Source: Bacillota bacterium
Lineage (GTDB): Bacteria > Bacteroidota > Bacteroidia > Bacteroidales > Bacteroidaceae
DNA length: 64,000 nt
Assembly (NCBI GenBank): GCA_023664625.1
Contig: JAMPFD010000009.1
Location: 1 to 64,000 of the forward strand
Reading direction: 5' to 3'
Within the stretch, counting starts at the first letter, position 1. Each line of letters opens with the position of its first letter. Shown here piece after piece: positions 60,970 through 64,000 of the stretch. Both the position numbers and the translations under genes were made by a program. Under the pieces are notes generated by a model. The model worked only from the letters and a program-made list of their open reading frames with translations. It searched no databases and was not told the origin of the DNA.

Positions 60970-62589
60970 ATGGCAAATCCAGAATTCAAGTACGCGCCAA
61001 TGTTCCAGCTTGGCGAAGACAAGACAGAATACCGCCTTATCTCCAAGGAAGGCGTAAGTGTAAGTGAGTTTGAAGGCACACCGATACTCAAGGTTTCCAA
61101 GGAAGCCCTTGAGCTTCTCACAACTCAGGCATTCCACGACGTGAACTTCATGCTGCGCCGCGAGCACAACGAGAAAGTCGCTTCAATCCTCAACTCTCCT
61201 GAGGCGTCAGACAATGACAAATACGTTGCACTGACAATGCTCCGCAATGCCGAGGTAGCCTGCAAGGGTCAGCTGCCTTTCTGCCAGGATACCGGCACAG
61301 CAATCATACACGGCGAAAAGGGACAGCAGGTTTGGACAGGCTTCGAAGATGAGGAGCCGCTGGCAAAAGGTGTCTACAACACCTATACAGAGGATAACCT
61401 CCGCTACTCCCAGAACGCACCTCTCGACATGTACAACGAGGTAAACACACGCTGCAATCTTCCTGCACAGATTGACATTGAGGCAACACACGGCATGGAG
61501 TACAAGTTCCTCTGCGTAGTCAAAGGCGGCGGTTCCGCCAACAAGACCTATCTCTATCAGGAGACAAAGGCACGCATCCAGAACCCGGGCACACTGATTC
61601 CGTTCCTCGTGGAGAAGATGAAGAGCCTCGGTACAGCGGCCTGTCCTCCTTACCACGTTGCCTTTGTCATCGGCGGAACGAGCGCGGAAAAGAACCTCCT
61701 CACCGTGAAACTCGCCTCAACCAAGTACTATGACGCCCTCCCGGCAACAGGCGACGAGACAGGACGTGCCTTCCGCGACATTGAGTTGGAGAAGCAACTC
61801 TTCGAAGAAGCCAAGAAAATCGGCTTCGGAGCACAGTTCGGCGGCACGGCATTCGCTCATGACGTACGCGTAATCCGCCTTCCACGCCACGGTGCATCCT
61901 GTCCTATCGGCCTCGGAGTCTCATGCTCTGCCGACAGAAACATCAAGGCTAAAATCAACAAGAACGGCATCTGGATTGAGAAGATGGACGACAAACCATA
62001 CGAGCTGATACCGGAAGCTCTCCGCCAGGCAGGCGAAGGCGATGCCATATCCATCAACCTCGACCAGCCAATAGCAGAGGTATGCAAGGAACTCTCCAAG
62101 TATCCTGTCTCCACCCGTGTCAGCCTCAACGGCACAATCATAGTGGCACGCGACATTGCACACGCCAAAATCAAGGCACGCCTTGACGCAGGCGAAGGAA
62201 TGCCGCAGTACTTCAAGGACCACCCTGTGCTCTATGCCGGTCCGGCAAAGACTCCGGAAGGAATGCCTTGCGGCTCCATGGGCCCTACGACAGCCAACCG
62301 CATGGATCCATATACCGATGAATTCCAGGCCAACGGAGGCTCTCTCGTAATGATAGCCAAGGGCAACCGCACTCAGGTTGTCACCGATGCATGCAAGAAG
62401 CACGGAGGATTCTACCTCGGAAGCATCGGCGGCCCGGCAGCCTTTCTTTCCTCAAGCAACATCAAGTCAATAGAATGTGTCGAATATCCCGAACTCGGCA
62501 TGGAGGCTATCTGGAAGATCCGCGTAGAGAAGTTCCCAGCCTTCATCCTCGTGGACGACAAGGGTAATGATTTCTTCAAGAAGTTCTAA
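60970..62589 (+). CDS. class I (iron-sulfur) fumarate hydratase
   Basis: 539 aa from ATG at 60970 (codons before it are rejected; this start gives [15 protein letters not shown], the usual FumA/B beginning). The three cluster cysteines are in [29 protein letters not shown] and [19 protein letters not shown]. It converts fumarate to malate reversibly using a [4Fe-4S] cluster; oxygen-sensitive, fitting an anaerobe that runs fumarate respiration. The stop is immediately followed by the ATG of the next gene. Confidence 0.95.
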   Translation: MANPEFKYAPMFQLGEDKTEYRLISKEGVSVSEFEGTPILKVSKEALELLTTQAFHDVNFMLRREHNEKVASILNSPEASDNDKYVALTMLRNAEVACKGQLPFCQDTGTAIIHGEKGQQVWTGFEDEEPLAKGVYNTYTEDNLRYSQNAPLDMYNEVNTRCNLPAQIDIEATHGMEYKFLCVVKGGGSANKTYLYQETKARIQNPGTLIPFLVEKMKSLGTAACPPYHVAFVIGGTSAEKNLLTVKLASTKYYDALPATGDETGRAFRDIELEKQLFEEAKKIGFGAQFGGTAFAHDVRVIRLPRHGASCPIGLGVSCSADRNIKAKINKNGIWIEKMDDKPYELIPEALRQAGEGDAISINLDQPIAEVCKELSKYPVSTRVSLNGTIIVARDIAHAKIKARLDAGEGMPQYFKDHPVLYAGPAKTPEGMPCGSMGPTTANRMDPYTDEFQANGGSLVMIAKGNRTQVVTDACKKHGGFYLGSIGGPAAFLSSSNIKSIECVEYPELGMEAIWKIRVEKFPAFILVDDKGNDFFKKF

Positions 62590-64000
62590 ATGACAAAAGA
62601 GCAACAGATTCAGACAAACCTCATGGAGCAGAGCTATGCTCCGATATACGATGCGCTGAAGGAATTTTCCCGCAAGCATGTCGTTCCCTTCGACGTTCCG
62701 GGGCACAAGCGTGGCAGAGGGAACCCCGAACTCGTAAAGCTCCTCGGCAAGCAGTGCGTGGAACTGGATGTCAACTCCATGAAACCTCTTGACAATCTCT
62801 GTCACCCCATCTCCGTCATAAAGGAGGCGGAAACGCTTTGCGCCAAGGCTTTTGGCGCAAAGCACGCCTTCCTTATGGTGGGAGGCACGACGAGTGCGGT
62901 GCAGACCATGGTGCTTACGGCATCCAAGAAAGGTGAGAAAATCATTCTTCCGCGCAACGTCCACCGCTCCGTAATCAATGCCCTTGTCATCAACGGGGCT
63001 ACACCGATTTATGTCAATCCCGACACAGACAAGCGTCTCGGCATTGCCCTCGGCATGAAAATCTCACAAATAGAGAAAGCAATAGAGCAGAATCCTGATG
63101 CCGTGGCTATCCTTGTCAACAACCCGACATACTACGGCATCTGCTCCAACCTTAAGAAAATCGTGGAACTTGCTCATGCCAACAACATGATGGTGCTTGT
63201 CGACGAGGCCCACGGCACACATTTCTATTTCGGAGAGAACATGCCAATCTCTGCCATGGAGGCAGGCGCAGACATGTCATGTGTGTCAATGCATAAGAGC
63301 GGAGGCTCACTGACGCAAAGTTCCGTATTGCTTACCGGCGAGAACGTCTCCCCGGGTTACGTGCGGCAGGTCATCAATCTCACCCAGACAACGTCAGCAT
63401 CCTACCTCCTCCTCGCCTCCCTTGACATCTCACGCCGCAACCTTGCCCTCCGCGGCAGGGAAGCCTTTGCAAAGGTTGTCGAGATGGCAGAGTACGGAAG
63501 ACAGGAGATTAACAAGATCGGAGGATACTACGCCTACGGCTCGGAGATAATCAACGGGGATTCCATCTACGATTTTGACAAGACAAAACTATCAATCTTC
63601 ACCCTTGACATCGGACTCGCCGGCATTGAGGTCTACGACCTTCTGCGTGACGAGTACGACATACAGATGGAGCTTGGAGACATCGGCAACACCCTCGCCT
63701 ATATCTCTATCGGAGACCGTATGCGCGAGATGGAGCGTCTCGTCTCCGCCCTCTACGACATCCGCCGCCGCTACCATAAGGACCGCACGGGCATGTTCGA
63801 CCACGAGTACATCAACCCTTCAGTCGTCATGACTCCACAGGAGGCGTTCTACGCGCCAAAGGAAGAGATGTTGCCAATACGCGAATGCAACGGCAGGATA
63901 TGCACGGAGTTCGTCATGTCCTACCCTCCCGGCATTCCGATCCTCGCCCCCGGAGAACGCATCACTCAGGAAATTATCGACTATATCCTCTACGCAAAGG
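62590..64000 (+). CDS. Orn/Lys/Arg decarboxylase-family PLP enzyme, 3' end outside the window
   Basis: 470 codons visible, no stop before the right edge. Starts directly after the fumarase stop (TAAATG). Fold type I signature: FDVPGHKRGRGNPEL, FGAKHAFLMVGGTTSAVQTMVLTA (PLP phosphate), LVDEAHGTHFYFG with the PLP Asp, and the Schiff-base Lys in SMHKSGGSLTQSSVLL. The N-terminal wing (CheY-like) domain of E. coli-type inducible decarboxylases is missing, so this is the short form. The substrate (lysine, arginine or ornithine) cannot be decided; the C-terminal part would help. Probable role in polyamine synthesis or acid tolerance. Confidence 0.9.
   Translation, partial: MTKEQQIQTNLMEQSYAPIYDALKEFSRKHVVPFDVPGHKRGRGNPELVKLLGKQCVELDVNSMKPLDNLCHPISVIKEAETLCAKAFGAKHAFLMVGGTTSAVQTMVLTASKKGEKIILPRNVHRSVINALVINGATPIYVNPDTDKRLGIALGMKISQIEKAIEQNPDAVAILVNNPTYYGICSNLKKIVELAHANNMMVLVDEAHGTHFYFGENMPISAMEAGADMSCVSMHKSGGSLTQSSVLLTGENVSPGYVRQVINLTQTTSASYLLLASLDISRRNLALRGREAFAKVVEMAEYGRQEINKIGGYYAYGSEIINGDSIYDFDKTKLSIFTLDIGLAGIEVYDLLRDEYDIQMELGDIGNTLAYISIGDRMREMERLVSALYDIRRRYHKDRTGMFDHEYINPSVVMTPQEAFYAPKEEMLPIRECNGRICTEFVMSYPPGIPILAPGERITQEIIDYILYAK

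Overview
The window looks like the chromosome of a Bacteroidales bacterium (Bacteroidota; Prevotellaceae or Bacteroidaceae are the best guesses). The evidence is the promoters, most of which carry the Bacteroidota -7 box TAnnTTTG with TTTG about 20 bases upstream; the gene content (a GT3-type glycogen synthase beside a compact GT35 phosphorylase, EF-G2, DUF2027-Smr, DUF4954, EFR1 ferredoxin, TIGR03905, a type IX secretion sorting domain); and the near absence of Shine-Dalgarno sequences. No rRNA, CRISPR array, prophage or complete insertion sequence is visible.

Layout. 1-2858 (minus): AT-rich accessory block with a GHKL ATPase cut by the window edge, a C5-cytosine DNA methyltransferase, DinD and a small unknown ORF, all behind one promoter. 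3017-4805: tandem GNAT protein and a SIMPL protein. 4967-5293: two identical tRNA-Arg(ACG) genes. 5294-6194: gene-free, with a 21-bp A-tract tandem array. 6195-10437: glycogen synthase and phosphorylase. 10674-15702: EFR1 ferredoxin, lipoprotein, TSCPD protein, YebC, PheT. 16335-20882: small Spy-like protein and a tripartite MFS efflux operon. 21599-27098: PfkA, NhaD, ThyA, PorT-like barrel, LysM/periplasmic-binding fusion. 27425-33790 (plus): T9SS-type protein, UvrA, DUF2461, HhH/beta-barrel protein. 34228-39813 (minus): asparaginase, membrane protein with ECF sigma factor, stand-alone MetH activation domain, HemW, cyclophilin. 40896-43055: EF-G2 paralog lacking the catalytic His. 43558-50890 (minus): glucosaminidase, tRNA-Glu x2 and tRNA-Ser, NadE, DUF2027-Smr, QueA, PAP2, RsmG. 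52416-64000 (plus): secreted YhcH-like protein, HflX, DUF4954, a frameshifted M16 peptidase, fumarase, and a PLP decarboxylase cut by the right edge.

The most unusual content lies between genes. There are at least five families of short repeats: (a) a 177-bp MITE with AGTAAC termini and probable TA duplication, three copies, two of them flanking EF-G2; (b) an ~85-bp hairpin element, four copies; (c) GTTACC/GGTAAC palindromes at three sites, one forming a terminator; (d) a 162-bp element with 14-bp inverted ends, two copies; (e) a ~230-bp nested inverted repeat between the two copies of (d). A promoter at 40186-40218 with a boxA-like leader but no gene behind it marks a candidate non-coding RNA.

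Working together: glgA-glgP form a glycogen synthesis and degradation pair; the TolC-HlyD-MFS trio forms an envelope-spanning pump; fumarase and the decarboxylase are directly abutted. The methyltransferase/ATPase/DinD block is the best candidate for a less-described (probable anti-phage) system, but its left part lies outside the window.
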